Shown in pieces: positions 15,859 to 23,802 of a stretch of 37,440 bases of DNA. Position numbers and translations under genes: made by a program. Where the stretch lies: assembly GCA_030601755.1 (NCBI GenBank), contig JAUWBF010000030.1:1-37440 (forward strand), written 5' to 3'. Every line of letters begins with the position of its first letter. The stretch's first letter is position 1. This stretch comes from Verrucomicrobiota bacterium. GTDB taxonomy: Bacteria > Verrucomicrobiota > Verrucomicrobiia > Opitutales > Opitutaceae. The notes under the pieces were generated by a model. It had not been told where the DNA came from. It did not search any database and was given only the letters and a program-made list of their open reading frames with translations.

Positions 15859-16488
15859 ATGAACACCGCCCGCATCACCCTAGCCTCCCTCGTCCTCGGC
15901 TCGATCGCCCTGGTCTCCGCCCACGCCGCCCCGCAGTCCTACGATTTCAAGGACCCCAAGGGCGTCAACAACGTCCAGTTCAAGCTCGACGCCCCCCTTG
16001 AATCCATCACCGGCACCGCCACCGGCGTCACCGGAACGATCACCTTCGACCCCGCCGCGCCCGCCGCCACCAGCGGACGCATCGAACTCGCGACCAAGAG
16101 TCTCACCGTCGGCAACCCGGTGATGCAGGAGCATCTCCACGGCGCCAACTGGCTCGATGTCGGCCAATACCCGGTCATCTCCTTCGAGGCCGTCTCCGCC
16201 GCCAACGTCCGCAGCCAAGGCTCCCAGATCCTTGCGGACGTAACCGGCCGGCTTACCGTGAAGGATGTCACCCAGGAGGTCACAGTGCCCGTCTCCTTCA
16301 CCCGCCTCGCCGACAAGCTCGGCGCGCGCCTCGGCGATGACAAAATCAAGGGTGACCTGCTCGTTGTCCGCGCCGCCTTCGTCATCAACCGCGGCGAGTT
16401 CAACATTCAGCCCGGCCAATACACCGACAAGGTCGCCGAGGACATCCACCTCTCGCTGGCCATCGCCGGCGCCTCCCCCCGCGAATAA
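15859..16488 (+). CDS. YceI-family periplasmic lipid/isoprenoid-binding protein
   Basis: A 209-residue exported lipocalin-like protein. A signal peptide ends near AHA-AP (residue 24). The YceI fold shows in the sequence: a first strand SYDFKDPKGVNNVQFKLDAP, TGTITFDPAAPAATSGRIEL, the diagnostic stretch LHGANWLDVGQYPVISFEA, then TGRLTVKDVTQEVTVPVSF, which matches the family's 'G.LTLHGVT..V.L'. YceI proteins bind long isoprenoid chains such as polyprenyl quinone precursors. The gene stands first in a block with a ring-cleaving dioxygenase, WrbA and an MhqD-like hydrolase. It has its own operator at 15798. Confidence 0.92.
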   Translation: MNTARITLASLVLGSIALVSAHAAPQSYDFKDPKGVNNVQFKLDAPLESITGTATGVTGTITFDPAAPAATSGRIELATKSLTVGNPVMQEHLHGANWLDVGQYPVISFEAVSAANVRSQGSQILADVTGRLTVKDVTQEVTVPVSFTRLADKLGARLGDDKIKGDLLVVRAAFVINRGEFNIQPGQYTDKVAEDIHLSLAIAGASPRE

Positions 16489-16502
16489 TCTGAGCCAATC
16501 CT

Positions 16503-16618
16503 TGGCCACAGAGTTCACAGAGCCCGGACACAGAGAACACAGAGTCGATCCACCCAAAGATACTTCATCACCCTGCCCTCCGTGACCTCTGTGTCCGAGC
16601 TCTGTGTCCTCTGTGGCC
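16503..16618. repeat. Inverted pair of CCACAGAG-type dispersed repeats
   Basis: The left arm (16503-16544) is built of CACAGAG units (TGGCCACAGAGTTCACAGAG, then a second half with GGACACAGAG and AACACAGAG). The right arm (16586-16618) is its approximate reverse complement, with CTCTGTGTCC and CTCTGTGGCC. Repeats of this kind are scattered through many Verrucomicrobiota and Acidobacteria genomes. It separates yceI from the dioxygenase gene; the frame open through it is not coding. Confidence 0.7.
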
Positions 16619-16653
16619 CACCTCCAAAATCCTCCACCTCTCCCTTCACTGTC

Positions 16654-17607
16654 ATGAACACCGCAGTCACCACCACGCCCACCGGCATCCACCACATCAC
16701 CGCCATCGCCGGCGACCCGCAGGTCAACGTCGACTTCTACACCCGCGTGCTCGGCCTGCGCCTCGTGAAAAAAACCGTCAACTTCGACGACCCCACCGCC
16801 TATCACCTCTACTACGGCGACGCCGCCGGCTCGCCCGGCAGCATCGTCACTTTCTTCTACTGGCCCGGCCTCGAGGCCAAGGGCCGCGTAGGCTCCGGCC
16901 AGAACACCGCCATCGTATTCTCCGCCCCCGCCGGCTCGCTCGACTTCTGGCAAAACCATCTCAGCGCCCACGGCGTCGTTTCCCATCGCCGCGAACGCTT
17001 CGGCGAAACCGTCGTCGCCTTCGCCGACCCCGACGGCATCCCGATCGAGATCGTCGCCGTGGCCGAAGACAACCGCGCCGGCTGGACCACCGCCGACATC
17101 TCCGCGGCGCAAGCCCTGCGCGGCCTGCACACCGCCGAGATCACCGTGCGCTCCGCCGCCAAGACCGAGGCCCTCGTCACCGGCGTCATGGGATATCAAC
17201 TACAACGCCGCGACGGCGCCCGCGCCCGTTTCGAGGCCGCCGGCGGCGGCGGCTCCGGCCATTACATCGACATCATCGCCGATCCCTCCGCCCGCCCCGG
17301 TGTCGGCGGCGCCGGCACCATCCACCACATCGCCTGGAGCGTGCCCGACGACGAGACCGAGCTGTCCATGCAGAGCGCCCTCGCCGCCGCCGGCCACCTC
17401 GTCTCCGACGTGCGCGACCGCAACTACTTCCAATCGATCTACTATCGCGAGCCCGGCGGCGTGCTCTTCGAGATCGCCACCGCCAACCCCGGCTTCGCCA
17501 TCGACGAGGCCCCCGAGTCGCTCGGCACCGCCCTCAAGCTCCCCGCCCAGTTCGAGCGCGCCCGCTCCCAAATCGAATCCCTCCTCCCGCCCCTCGGGGC
17601 CAAATAA
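16654..17607 (+). CDS. Ring-cleaving dioxygenase, MhqO/MhqA-like VOC protein
   Basis: A 317-residue protein of two tandem vicinal-oxygen-chelate halves. The first begins GIHHITAIAGDPQVNVDFYT, where His14 is the expected metal ligand. The second half begins at about 150 (GLHTAEITV) and contains the further ligands in TIHHIAWSV and in YREPGGVLFEIAT. This arrangement is that of Bacillus MhqO/MhqA and LinE-like enzymes, which open hydroquinone-type rings using Fe(II) or Mn(II). In Bacillus subtilis such genes are induced by methylhydroquinone and catechol. It sits between yceI and wrbA and before an MhqD-like hydrolase, the same functional set. The ATG at 16654 avoids the repeat upstream. Confidence 0.9.
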   Translation: MNTAVTTTPTGIHHITAIAGDPQVNVDFYTRVLGLRLVKKTVNFDDPTAYHLYYGDAAGSPGSIVTFFYWPGLEAKGRVGSGQNTAIVFSAPAGSLDFWQNHLSAHGVVSHRRERFGETVVAFADPDGIPIEIVAVAEDNRAGWTTADISAAQALRGLHTAEITVRSAAKTEALVTGVMGYQLQRRDGARARFEAAGGGGSGHYIDIIADPSARPGVGGAGTIHHIAWSVPDDETELSMQSALAAAGHLVSDVRDRNYFQSIYYREPGGVLFEIATANPGFAIDEAPESLGTALKLPAQFERARSQIESLLPPLGAK

Positions 17608-17609
17608 AT

Positions 17610-17628
17610 ACTAACCAGCTACGTTAGT
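17610..17628. promoter_or_regulatory. Palindromic operator upstream of wrbA
   Basis: ACTAAC-CAGCTAC-GTTAGT, 6-bp arms with a 7-base spacer. Its core TAACCA-N5-GTTA is shared with the site at 15798, and it ends 44 bases before the wrbA start, the same as that site before yceI. It begins two bases after the dioxygenase stop, so wrbA probably has its own promoter here. Confidence 0.62.
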
Positions 17629-17672
17629 CTTTTCCCGAACACCCGTCACATTCACCACCGAAAACCACCACC

Positions 17673-18293
17673 ATGAGCACCAAGATCAAAGTCATCTTCC
17701 ACAGCCTTTACGGGCACACCCATCAACTCGCCGAGGCCATCGCCGAGGGCGCGCGTTCCGTGCCCGGCGTCGAGGCCGAGGTCCTGCAAGTCGCCGAGAC
17801 GCTGCCCGACGAGGTTCTCGCCAAGATGGGCGCGACCGAGGCGAAAAAAACCTTCGCCCACATCCCCGTCGCCAAGGCCTCCGACCTCACCGACGCCGAC
17901 GGCCTCATCTTCGGCAGCGGCACGCGCTTTGGCAGCGCCTCGGCGCAGTTGCAGGCCTTCTTCGATACCACCGGCGGCCTCTGGGCCAAGGGCGCGCTCG
18001 TCGGCAAGGCCGGCGGCCTGTTCGTCTCCACCGCCACCCAGCACGGCGGCCAGGAAAGCACGCTGCTCGGCATGCAGACCTTCCTGCTCCACCACGGCAT
18101 GGTCGTGGTCGGCGTGCCCTACGCCGCGCCCGAACTCTCGCACCTCGCCGACATCACCGGTGGCTCGCCCTACGGCTCCGGCGTCATCGCCGGCACCGAC
18201 GGCAGCCGCAAGCCCTCCGACAACGAACTCGCCATCGCCCGCTACCAAGGCAAACACACCGCCGAAATCGCCGCCAAGCTGGCGGCGAGGTAA
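17673..18293 (+). CDS. wrbA: NAD(P)H:quinone oxidoreductase, WrbA type
   Basis: A 206-residue flavodoxin-like enzyme that reduces quinones by two electrons to hydroquinones, avoiding semiquinone radicals. The FMN phosphate loop is at about 10-17 (HSLYGHTHQ; family form 'S.YGH...'). Other WrbA landmarks are GSGTRFGSASAQLQAFFDTT, with GGLWAKGALVGKAGGLFVST, and the loop TATQHGGQESTLL. The end NELAIARYQGKHTAEIA is also typical. Length fits the tetrameric WrbA family. The product, hydroquinone, is a plausible substrate for the dioxygenase encoded just upstream. Confidence 0.94.
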   Translation: MSTKIKVIFHSLYGHTHQLAEAIAEGARSVPGVEAEVLQVAETLPDEVLAKMGATEAKKTFAHIPVAKASDLTDADGLIFGSGTRFGSASAQLQAFFDTTGGLWAKGALVGKAGGLFVSTATQHGGQESTLLGMQTFLLHHGMVVVGVPYAAPELSHLADITGGSPYGSGVIAGTDGSRKPSDNELAIARYQGKHTAEIAAKLAAR

Positions 18294-18303
18294 ACGCGAG
18301 GAA

Positions 18304-18369
18304 GACGGACATTCCTGTCCGTCGGTTTGTTCGCAATCATCACCACAACGGCGGACAGGAATGTCCGCC
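18304..18369. repeat. Inverted hairpin pair, GGCGGACA type
   Basis: GACGGACATTCCTGTCCGTC (18304-18323) and GGCGGACAGGAATGTCCGCC (18350-18369) are each perfect 8-bp hairpins with 4-base loops. They are inverted copies of one another, 26 bases apart. There is no GTAG foot, unlike the other elements. It separates wrbA from the hydrolase gene. Confidence 0.75.
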
Positions 18370-18384
18370 CTCCATTTTTCAGTC

Positions 18385-19017
18385 ATGAATCTCCACGCCC
18401 CCGCCAACTCCATCCGCCTTGGCCCCGCGCTGAACCAAGCCCGCGGGGTCGTCATCCTCATCCATGGCCGCGGCTCCTCGGCCGAGGACATCCTCGGCCT
18501 CGCCGATGTCTTTGGCCGTGACGACCTCGCCTTCATAGCGCCGCAGGCCGCCGACCACACCTGGTATCCACAGCGTTTCCTCGCGCCGCTCGCGCACAAC
18601 GAACCGGCGCTGTCCTCCGCGCTCGCCACCATCGACGCGCTCGTCGGGGAAGCGCTCGCCGCCGGCGTGCCGGCCGAACGCATCGCCCTCGCCGGCTTTT
18701 CTCAGGGCGCCTGCCTCGCTCTCGAATACGCCGCGCGCAACCCGCGCCGCTACGCCTTCGTCGCGGCGCTGAGCGGAGCGTTGATCGGCCCGACCGACAC
18801 CCCGCGCGACTGCGGCGACCTCGAACGCACGCCGGTGTTGATCGGCTGCGCCGAGCATGACGCCCACATCCCGCTCGAACACGTCGAGCACAGCGCCGCC
18901 GCGCTCTCCGCGCTCAACGCCGACGTCACGAAACAGATCTTCCCCGGCTCGGCCCATACCGTGTTTCCCGCCGAGGTCGAGTGGTTGCGCAAACAGGCCG
19001 CGGTCGCCGCCGGCTGA
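18385..19017 (+). CDS. Alpha/beta-hydrolase, MhqD-like carboxylesterase/phospholipase
   Basis: A 210-residue serine hydrolase of the carboxylesterase/phospholipase family. The oxyanion strand is VVILIHGRGSSAED. The catalytic triad is Ser106 in AGFSQGACLA, Asp159 in GCAEHDAHIP and His191 in PGSAHTVFP. No signal peptide is seen, so it acts in the cytoplasm. Bacillus MhqD, of the same size and family, is co-induced with MhqO by hydroquinones. Its position after the dioxygenase and wrbA suggests a role in the same detoxification, perhaps hydrolysing ring-opened products. That specific step is inferred from context only. Confidence 0.87.
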   Translation: MNLHAPANSIRLGPALNQARGVVILIHGRGSSAEDILGLADVFGRDDLAFIAPQAADHTWYPQRFLAPLAHNEPALSSALATIDALVGEALAAGVPAERIALAGFSQGACLALEYAARNPRRYAFVAALSGALIGPTDTPRDCGDLERTPVLIGCAEHDAHIPLEHVEHSAAALSALNADVTKQIFPGSAHTVFPAEVEWLRKQAAVAAG

Positions 19018-19075
19018 GGCTTGCCAACGACGCGACGTGCACGCCTGCTGGGGAAACGCCAACCCCGCTTCGACC

Positions 19076-19777
19076 ATGCAAATCCACGTCGCCATCAACG
19101 GCAACCGCCAGCCCCCGCAATCCGAGGAACAGCTCCGCGCCAAGATCACCGCCGGCGACATCCCGGCAGACGCCCTGTGCTGGCACGAGGGTTGGAACGA
19201 CTGGCGTCCCGTCAGCCAGGCCTACCCCGAACTCTTCGCCGGCGGCGTGGCCGTGCCACCACCCGTGCCCGCCGCGCCCGCCGACGCCGAGGCAATTCGC
19301 CGCGAACACATCAAGCACGAGGCCTCGGTGCGCTCCATCGGTTCGCTCTACCTGCTGGGCACCGGCCTGCTGACGTTCGCTGCGATCGCCGGCCTGCTCA
19401 CGTTGTCCAACGCCCCCGCCGATTCCGAGACCGAGGGCGTGTCGGTGGCCGTCAGCGTGCTGTTGCTGGTGTTCGCGGCGCTGTATTTTCAGGTCGGTCG
19501 CTGGCTCCGCGCGCTCAACCCCAAGGGCAAGACCCCCGCGACGATCCTCGCCATCATCGGCCTGCTGGGCTTCCCCATCGGCACGCTCATCAACGCCTAC
19601 ATCCTCTATCTGTTGAACTCCAAGAAGGGCGCCGTGGTCTTCTCCGCCGAATACGCCGCGGTGCGCGCGGCCACGCCACACATCCGCTACAAGACGTCGA
19701 TCATCGTCTGGATTTTCCTGGGCCTGCTCCTCGCGCTCTTCGCCGCCGCGCTGATCATCCCGGCGTTCGCGCGCTGA
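19076..19777 (+). CDS. GYF_2-domain membrane protein
   Basis: A 233-residue protein. Residues 2-55 are a GYF_2 (DUF4339-like) domain: HVAINGNRQPPQSEEQLRAK, then ITAGDIPADALCWHEGWNDW, with the usual 'W..GW..W.P' core. After a Pro/Ala linker come four hydrophobic helices (about 92-112, 124-148, 161-187 and 209-231). GYF_2 domains are common in membrane proteins of Verrucomicrobiota and Planctomycetota and are thought to bind peptides; the role of this one is unknown. It follows the MhqD-like gene by 58 bases and may be read through from it. It is convergent with the SLC13 gene. Confidence 0.8.
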   Translation: MQIHVAINGNRQPPQSEEQLRAKITAGDIPADALCWHEGWNDWRPVSQAYPELFAGGVAVPPPVPAAPADAEAIRREHIKHEASVRSIGSLYLLGTGLLTFAAIAGLLTLSNAPADSETEGVSVAVSVLLLVFAALYFQVGRWLRALNPKGKTPATILAIIGLLGFPIGTLINAYILYLLNSKKGAVVFSAEYAAVRAATPHIRYKTSIIVWIFLGLLLALFAAALIIPAFAR

Positions 19778-19789
19778 AAGCTTGAGAGA

Positions 19790-19846
19790 GTAGCGCAGGC
19801 ATCTTGGCTGCATCCGAGTTCGACGGCAGGCTGGAAGCCTGCGCTA
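19790..19846. repeat. REPIN-like element, GTAGCGCAGGC family, copy 2
   Basis: Starts GTAGCGCAGGCATCTTGGCT and ends GGCTGGAAGCCTGCGCTAC, near reverse complements. The left arm differs by a few bases from the other copies. It lies between the convergent gene ends at 19777 and 19896. Confidence 0.75.
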
Positions 19847-19895
19847 CTTGCAGGGCAACCCGCTCACTAAACTGACGCGCTCACCGCCCCCCGCG

Positions 19896-21734
19896 TCACA
19901 GCGGCCAGAACATCAATATCGCCGGCACGCCGAGCGCCACGATAAGCAGCTCGAGCGGCAGGCCGAGACGCCAGTAGTCGCCGAAACGAAAGCCGCCCGG
20001 ACCGAGGATCAGCGTGTTGTTCTGGTGGCCGATCGGTGTGAGAAACGCGCACGACGCGCCCACCGCCACCGCCATCAAAAACGCGTCCGCGTTCACGCCG
20101 AGTTGATGCGCCGTGCTCAACGCGATCGGACACATCACCGCAGCCGTGGCGGCGTTGTTCATGAAGTCCGACAACGTCATCGTGACCACCAGCAGCACCG
20201 CCAGCGCGGCGATGGCGTTGCCGTGCGCAAACGTCGCCAGCAGGCCCTGCGCGACAACGTCCGCCGCGCCCGTCGACTCCATCGCACCGGCCACGGGGAT
20301 CAACGCGCCGAGCAGCACGATCACCGGCCAGTCCACCGCGTCATAGACCGTGCGCGGCGAGATCACCCGCAGCGCCGCGCAGAGCAGCACCGCGCCCGCG
20401 AAGGCGATCGCCGTGGACAGCACGCCGAACGCCGACAACGCCACCGCCCCGCCCATGATCGCCGCCGTGGCGATCGCGCGCCCCTTGTCGGGAATGCGAA
20501 TCGAACGCGCCGCCAGGGGCACGCAGCCAAAGTCGTTGGCGAACCCCATCACCGCCTCCGGCGAGCCCTGCATGAGCAAAACGTCGCCGGCCTGGATCGG
20601 CGTCGAGCGCAGCCGCCGCACCGAGCGCCGGCCCTGCCGCGAGAACGCCAGGAAATTGATCCCATGCCGCGTGCGCAGCCGCAGCTCGCGCGCGGTGCGG
20701 CCGATCACGAACGCGTCGGGCCGCACCGCCAGCTCGATGAGCGCGATCTCGTTGGCGTCGCCGCCCTTCTTCCCCTCGCCGGCCTTGTCCTCGTCGCCGG
20801 CACCGGCATTCGCCGACTGCGCCTCGTCGGCGGGCCGATCATGCGGCACGGCCTCCTCGAGCTTGAGACCGAGGCCGGTCAGCAGCGACGTCAACGCCCG
20901 CGGCTCGGCCTCAATGATCAGGATGTCGCCGCCGCGCACGATCTCGCGCGGATCGGGCACGGCCACGCGGAACCGCCCGCGCACCAGACCCACCACCTGC
21001 GCGTCGGCCTCGGACAGGCTTTCGCCGACCTCGCGCAGCGACTTGCCGTCGGACTTGCCGTCCGCGATCACGCGCGCCTCGGTCAGGTAGGCGCCGATGT
21101 CAAAACCCTTGGCGCCCGACGGTTCGCGTGCCGGCACAAGGCGCCAGCCCAGCAACGCCACGAAGCACACGCCCGCGACCGCGACCGTCGCGCCCACCGG
21201 CGAAAAATCGAACATCGAAAAACCGCCCCCGACCTCGCCCGCGCGGAAGCTCGACACGATCAGGTTGGGCGGCGTGCCGATCAGCGTGGTCATGCCGCCG
21301 AGGATCGAGCCGAAGGCCAGCGGCATGAGCACGCGGCCGGGCGGCAGCTTCTGTTTGCCCGCGATCTGGATGGCCACCGGCATGAGCAGCGCGAGCGCGC
21401 CGACGTTGTTCATGAAGGCCGACAAAAACGCGCCCAAACCCGTCAACGCGCCGATGGTCAGCGTCGGCCCCGCCGAGGCCGGCAGCACGAACTTCGTGGC
21501 CACGTCGATCGCGCCCGAGGTCTGCAACCCGCGGCTCAGGATCAGCACGCACACCACCGTGACCACCGCCGGATGCCCAAAGCCCGCGAACGCGTCCGCC
21601 GCCGGCAGCAACCCCGCCAGCACGCACGCGAGCAGCGCGCCCATCGCCACGAGGTCGTGCCGCCAGCGCCCCCACAAAAACAACCCCGCGGTGGCGGTCA
21701 GGATGGCGATGATGATGAGTTGATCGAAGGTCAT
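19896..21734 (-). CDS. SLC13-family anion:sodium symporter-like permease with RCK_C domains
   Basis: A 612-residue inner-membrane transporter. Two hydrophobic halves each carry an SLC13 re-entrant motif: FLSAFMNNVGALALLMPVAI with GTPPNLIVSS, and MTLSDFMNNAATAAVMCPIA with GHQNNTLILGPGGF. Between them (about 205-400) lie two RCK_C/TrkA_C-like ligand-binding domains (SLREVGESLSEADAQVVGLV; LIELAVRPDAFVIGRTAREL) joined by an acidic, low-complexity insert (EAQSANAGAGDEDKAGEGKK). This architecture is common in SLC13-type sulfate or dicarboxylate permeases; the substrate cannot be told. The ATG at 21734 (MTFDQLI) begins the first membrane helix. The gene is alone, divergent from the SHD1 gene. Confidence 0.9.
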   Translation of the reverse strand: MTFDQLIIIAILTATAGLFLWGRWRHDLVAMGALLACVLAGLLPAADAFAGFGHPAVVTVVCVLILSRGLQTSGAIDVATKFVLPASAGPTLTIGALTGLGAFLSAFMNNVGALALLMPVAIQIAGKQKLPPGRVLMPLAFGSILGGMTTLIGTPPNLIVSSFRAGEVGGGFSMFDFSPVGATVAVAGVCFVALLGWRLVPAREPSGAKGFDIGAYLTEARVIADGKSDGKSLREVGESLSEADAQVVGLVRGRFRVAVPDPREIVRGGDILIIEAEPRALTSLLTGLGLKLEEAVPHDRPADEAQSANAGAGDEDKAGEGKKGGDANEIALIELAVRPDAFVIGRTARELRLRTRHGINFLAFSRQGRRSVRRLRSTPIQAGDVLLMQGSPEAVMGFANDFGCVPLAARSIRIPDKGRAIATAAIMGGAVALSAFGVLSTAIAFAGAVLLCAALRVISPRTVYDAVDWPVIVLLGALIPVAGAMESTGAADVVAQGLLATFAHGNAIAALAVLLVVTMTLSDFMNNAATAAVMCPIALSTAHQLGVNADAFLMAVAVGASCAFLTPIGHQNNTLILGPGGFRFGDYWRLGLPLELLIVALGVPAILMFWPL

Positions 21735-21911
21735 GACGCGGTCGGACCCGCTGGGTCCATGACCGACAATCTCCGCCGGCCGCACGCGTGCGCAAGCAGC
21801 GCCAGCCGAATCATTCAACAAACCCGTGCCATCTCCGAAGGGCGTTGCCTCGCTGCGTAAAACCCGCCGGACTGCCGCCGACGTGGACGCGTGCCGCGTT
21901 ACCCCACCCCG

Positions 21912-23072
21912 ATGCGCTCCACCCTTCTCATCACGATCCTCTCCGTCACGCTCATCGCGACCGCCTCGGGCCGGACATGGACCGATTTGTTCGGCCGCAC
22001 GCTGGAGGCCGACTATGTCGGGTCCGACGCCACCTCCGTCACGCTTCGGCGCACGAGCGACGGGCAGGTCTTCAAGCTGGAGTTGTCGGACCTGCAGGAT
22101 GAGGACCGCGAGTTCGTTCGCTCCAAGCAACCCGCCCCGGCCTCTCCCACCTCCCCGACGGTCTCCGCGCCCGCCGCCACGCCACCTCCCGTCATCCCCG
22201 GCACGGAAGCGGTGCTGACCCCGCCGGAGGAACCCTTCCTCGAGTTTCAGCCCCGGCTGAAGGCGTTCCGCTTCGGCGACGAAACCATCCCCGCCCGCTA
22301 CCTCGGCGTCATTTCGGTCGTCGAGCGCACCCTGGGGCGCTCCCCGCGCACGCGGGCGAGCGGTCTGAGCATTCGTCGCGACGGCGTCGTCGTCCTGACC
22401 TCGACCAACAATCTAAAGCCGCAGCTCCTGGAGTGGACGCCCCCCGACGCCTCCGTCGACCTCGTCGAGAGAAAACCCGTGCCGCGCGTCTACGGGCGTC
22501 CATCGGAAGGAGAGACGCCGAACGAGCATCTCAGCTTTTCCCCGACCTCGATCGCCCATGATCGCGACGGGGCCATGCTGATCACCCTGGTGTCGCCCTC
22601 GGGCAACGGGATCTTCCGCATCACCGGGACCTCGCCACTCACGCTGAAGCGCCTCAACACCCTTCCCGCCGGTTGCGTCCTGCAGGTGCCGTCATGGGAC
22701 GATGAATACGCCTACGTCACCTACCGGCACGCCGTCACCCGCCATCGCCTGTCGTCCGATTCCGCCGAGGCGGCGGACAAGGCCTTTGCCATCGAGGGAG
22801 AAAGGGTGATTCTGGACCGGACGCTCATGCTCGGTCCGGGGCAGGTCATCGTCGGCCTGAAGTTTTTCACGGACCTGGTGGACGCCCGCGGCTATCCGCT
22901 CTCGCGGTTTTACGGCATCTACGTCGACAAGGCCGCCGGCGGCTATTTTCTCTTCGCCGCCGGCATGCTGGGAGCCATGGACGTGCATCCCGTGGAAAAC
23001 CGCCTGATCCGCGAAAGCAAGGACGCGCAACGCCGGGCCATCCTCACCGAGTTTACCTTTCGAAAGCCCTGA
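21912..23072 (+). CDS. Exported protein with N-terminal SHD1 domain
   Basis: A 386-residue protein with a signal peptide (about 1-19) and, at about 20-68, an SLA1-homology-1 (SHD1) domain: RTWTDLFGRTLEADYVGSDA, then TSVTLRRTSDGQVFKLELSD, with the final LSDLQDEDREFV. SHD1 domains are widespread in exported proteins of Planctomycetota and Verrucomicrobiota. A Pro/Ala/Thr linker (70-100) leads to a 280-residue domain I do not recognise; it is rich in beta-like stretches, and repeats resembling blades (LSIRRDGVVVLTSTNNL; TSIAHDRDGAMLITLVSPSG) make a propeller possible. The start is the ATG at 21912; a GTG seven codons earlier is open. Confidence 0.72.
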   Translation: MRSTLLITILSVTLIATASGRTWTDLFGRTLEADYVGSDATSVTLRRTSDGQVFKLELSDLQDEDREFVRSKQPAPASPTSPTVSAPAATPPPVIPGTEAVLTPPEEPFLEFQPRLKAFRFGDETIPARYLGVISVVERTLGRSPRTRASGLSIRRDGVVVLTSTNNLKPQLLEWTPPDASVDLVERKPVPRVYGRPSEGETPNEHLSFSPTSIAHDRDGAMLITLVSPSGNGIFRITGTSPLTLKRLNTLPAGCVLQVPSWDDEYAYVTYRHAVTRHRLSSDSAEAADKAFAIEGERVILDRTLMLGPGQVIVGLKFFTDLVDARGYPLSRFYGIYVDKAAGGYFLFAAGMLGAMDVHPVENRLIRESKDAQRRAILTEFTFRKP

Positions 23073-23102
23073 CCGCTTCGGTGCAACGCCAGCTTCTAGG
23101 CT

Positions 23103-23149
23103 GGTATTCAGGACGATTTCCAAACCGGCAGATTGCTCCGGTTAATACC
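23103..23149. other. Nested inverted repeat in leader of the BamE-like gene
   Basis: GGTATT (23103-23108) pairs with AATACC (23144-23149), and inside it AACCGG (23123-23128) pairs with CCGGTT (23138-23143). The inner stem is directly stacked on the outer one on the 3' side, with a 14-base bulge on the 5' side. There is no T run. It could be an operator or a structured leader. Confidence 0.35.
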
Positions 23150-23211
23150 CTACGACGACAGGAAACTTCGGGCTTCCCGCCTGCCTGCGCCTCCGCAAGC
23201 TCCTGCGTCGC

Positions 23212-23784
23212 ATGAGACTACACATCGCCCGCGCACTGTTGTTTTTCATGGTTTGCCTGCATGGCTTCGCCCAAGGGGTCGGCAGCACGGAGCAGGAAGT
23301 GCTCAAGGCCTACGGACCGCCGCAACTGCAACGGGACGGCAGTGCCGGCACCATCTGGATCTACGCCAACGGCACGCGCCTCGTGCTCTCCAAGGGCGTG
23401 GTCATCGAGACCAACGTGTCCGAAAAACAAGCCGCGCCGGTGAAGTCCGAGGTTCGCAGCGACTACACGACGCGCACGCTCGAACCGGCGCCGACGCCGC
23501 ATCAGCAAACCAACCGCGCAGGCCGGCCGCAGCCGGAGATCAACCTGAGCCCGCTCGCCATCATCTTGGTCGTGCTCGGCGCGCTTCTCTCGGTGGCCGC
23601 GGTCATCTGGCAGATCGTGCTGGCTTTCCAAACATCGGTGGCTTGGGGAGTCTGCAGCCTGCTTGTTCCGATGGCGGGGGTCCTGTTCATTTTCATGCAT
23701 TGGAGCGAAGGCAAAAAACCGCTCGCACTCTACCTCTCCTCCATGATCCCGGGTGGCATCGGCATCGCGCTGATGATTCCCTGA
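23212..23784 (+). CDS. Exported/membrane protein with BamE-like N-domain and TM C-domain
   Basis: A 190-residue protein of unknown function. A signal peptide (about 1-20, ending GFAQ) precedes a short SmpA/BamE-like unit (STEQEVLKAYGPPQLQRDGS, then TIWIYANGTRLVLSKGVV), the pattern of domains that pack on beta-barrel or lipoprotein partners. After a Pro/Gln-rich linker (about 80-105) come three hydrophobic segments (LAIILVVLGALLSVAAVIWQ; WGVCSLLVPMAGVLFIFMHW; SSMIPGGIGIALMIP). The segment around AWGVCSLLVP resembles the fragment at 24797-25015, indicating a duplicated membrane module. It ends 18 bases from the stop of the peptidase on the other strand. Confidence 0.68.
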   Translation: MRLHIARALLFFMVCLHGFAQGVGSTEQEVLKAYGPPQLQRDGSAGTIWIYANGTRLVLSKGVVIETNVSEKQAAPVKSEVRSDYTTRTLEPAPTPHQQTNRAGRPQPEINLSPLAIILVVLGALLSVAAVIWQIVLAFQTSVAWGVCSLLVPMAGVLFIFMHWSEGKKPLALYLSSMIPGGIGIALMIP

Positions 23785-23802
23785 CAATACTCAAGCACGA
23801 GG

